Positions 22,885 through 23,396 of a stretch of 23,396 nt of DNA are shown here, piece after piece. The stretch is taken from the NCBI GenBank assembly GCA_947628245.1, contig CANQZH010000003.1, positions 1 through 23,396 of the forward strand, written 5' to 3'. The DNA comes from an uncultured Bacilli bacterium. Its GTDB lineage: Bacteria > Bacillota_I > Bacilli_A > RF39 > UBA660. A program made the position numbers and the translations under genes. The stretch's first letter is position 1, and each line of letters begins with the position of its first letter. The notes beneath the pieces are model-generated. The model made no database searches and had not been told where the DNA came from. It saw nothing but the letters and a program-made list of their open reading frames with translations.

Positions 22885-23396
22885 TTACTCAATGCCTAAG
22901 ATCCACGGATTTTCTTTTGTTCCCTCTCCGTTTAAAACTATGACATTCGATGTCAGATATACCGAAGGACGCACGCCGCCCGCAATGATGGCATCGACAT
23001 TGTTCACACCACCATCACCATACACACTAAACACAAAGTAAGCATATCCGGAAGGAGAAGCAGGGGCAATTGTCCAATCATAATTTGCTGCTATTAACCA
23101 ATCATTTCCATAGCAATCTGGATGATCAGTTTCTTCTGGAAAATATTCTTCCGCACCAGCATTAGTCCAAAAATATAAATTTTGATTTAAGCATTTGCTT
23201 CTAGTATCTTCATTTCCTCCACTTGTGGCATATCCATAATCACTTGGATACATTAAACCTACTTTTCCTCTCCAAGTATATGTTCTTCCTACATCATCAT
23301 TGCAATATGTTCCACCTTGATTTTCACATAATTGTTTTCCATTATTTTTACTTCTTTCATATTCATACATCTTTATTGTTGGTATATCATAATAAT
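22885..23396 (-). CDS. Surface/pilin-like protein, C-terminal part (runs off window)
   Basis: The frame is open from the window end to a stop at 22885, giving about 170 residues; the ATG at 23370 is internal, since in-frame codons continue upstream without a stop. The segment has regularly spaced cysteines, a GLMYPSDYGYAT patch, a WLIAANYDWTIAP patch, and an ending of the GVRPSVYLTSNV...GEGTKENPW type. I recognise this ending from large, multicopy, prepilin-like or C-type-lectin-fold-like surface proteins of gut Bacilli; the exact family is uncertain. Bases 22921-23160 are about 44 percent GC by direct count, far above their surroundings. No start, signal or anchor can be judged. Confidence 0.7.
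   Translation of the reverse strand, partial: YYDIPTIKMYEYERSKNNGKQLCENQGGTYCNDDVGRTYTWRGKVGLMYPSDYGYATSGGNEDTRSKCLNQNLYFWTNAGAEEYFPEETDHPDCYGNDWLIAANYDWTIAPASPSGYAYFVFSVYGDGGVNNVDAIIAGGVRPSVYLTSNVIVLNGEGTKENPWILGIE

Overview
The window looks like the chromosome of an uncultured, very AT-rich, cell-walled low-GC Gram-positive bacterium, of the gut Bacilli / RF39-like kind. Codon use is strongly A/T biased, Shine-Dalgarno sites are AGGAGG type, gltX is controlled by a T-box, and TGA works as a stop codon (for example in ATGA and GTGA gene overlaps), so this is not the Mycoplasma code. No rRNA, tRNA, CRISPR array, IS element, integrase or relaxase was seen. Only the phosphohexomutase gene is on the plus strand.

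Layout. (1) 1-1020: two small leftward genes of unknown or poorly known role, behind a near-consensus promoter. (2) 1130-3059: a phosphomannomutase/phosphoglucomutase gene converging on a P-loop kinase-like gene; the two coding ends overlap inside a hairpin that could terminate in both directions. (3) 3104-5403: gltX under a glutamate T-box, followed by a DUF4186 gene and a strong terminator. (4) 5405-16889: a leftward type IV secretion (T4SS)-like locus. It holds VirB4 (split into two overlapping ORFs), a VirB3/PrgI-like protein, a VirB6-like polytopic protein, an NlpC/P60 peptidase, an Amidase_3-type amidase, three small pilin-like proteins, and an 819-residue protein with a Big2-like domain and a YkuD L,D-transpeptidase domain. 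(5) 16900-18372: a decayed chimeric copy of the transpeptidase gene. (6) 18383-22822: the housekeeping GTPase gene engB, a lipoprotein and a bitopic protein of unknown function, and a second intact transpeptidase fusion, all closely spaced on the minus strand. (7) 22885 to the window end: the C-terminal part of a surface protein, with an unusually GC-rich 3' end.

The main discovery candidate is in regions 4-6. Seven intact proteins share one two-helix membrane module with the pattern K-I-x2-P-x9-D-x2-K in the first helix, a short basic loop, and F-[FLI]-x-P-like residues or a close variant in the second. Its predicted layout is that of a VirB2/TrbC pilin. Three of the seven are little more than this module. 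The other four carry it fused to peptidoglycan enzymes: NlpC/P60 peptidase, amidase, or L,D-transpeptidase (twice). Extracellular cysteines flank the module in every case. My inference is a Gram-positive T4SS-like machine in which wall-cutting and wall-crosslinking enzymes are built into pilin-like subunits. No coupling protein or relaxase is in view and the locus sits among housekeeping genes, so it may be a fixed chromosomal apparatus rather than a simple conjugative element. Function, and the VirB2 homology itself, remain inferred from sequence pattern.
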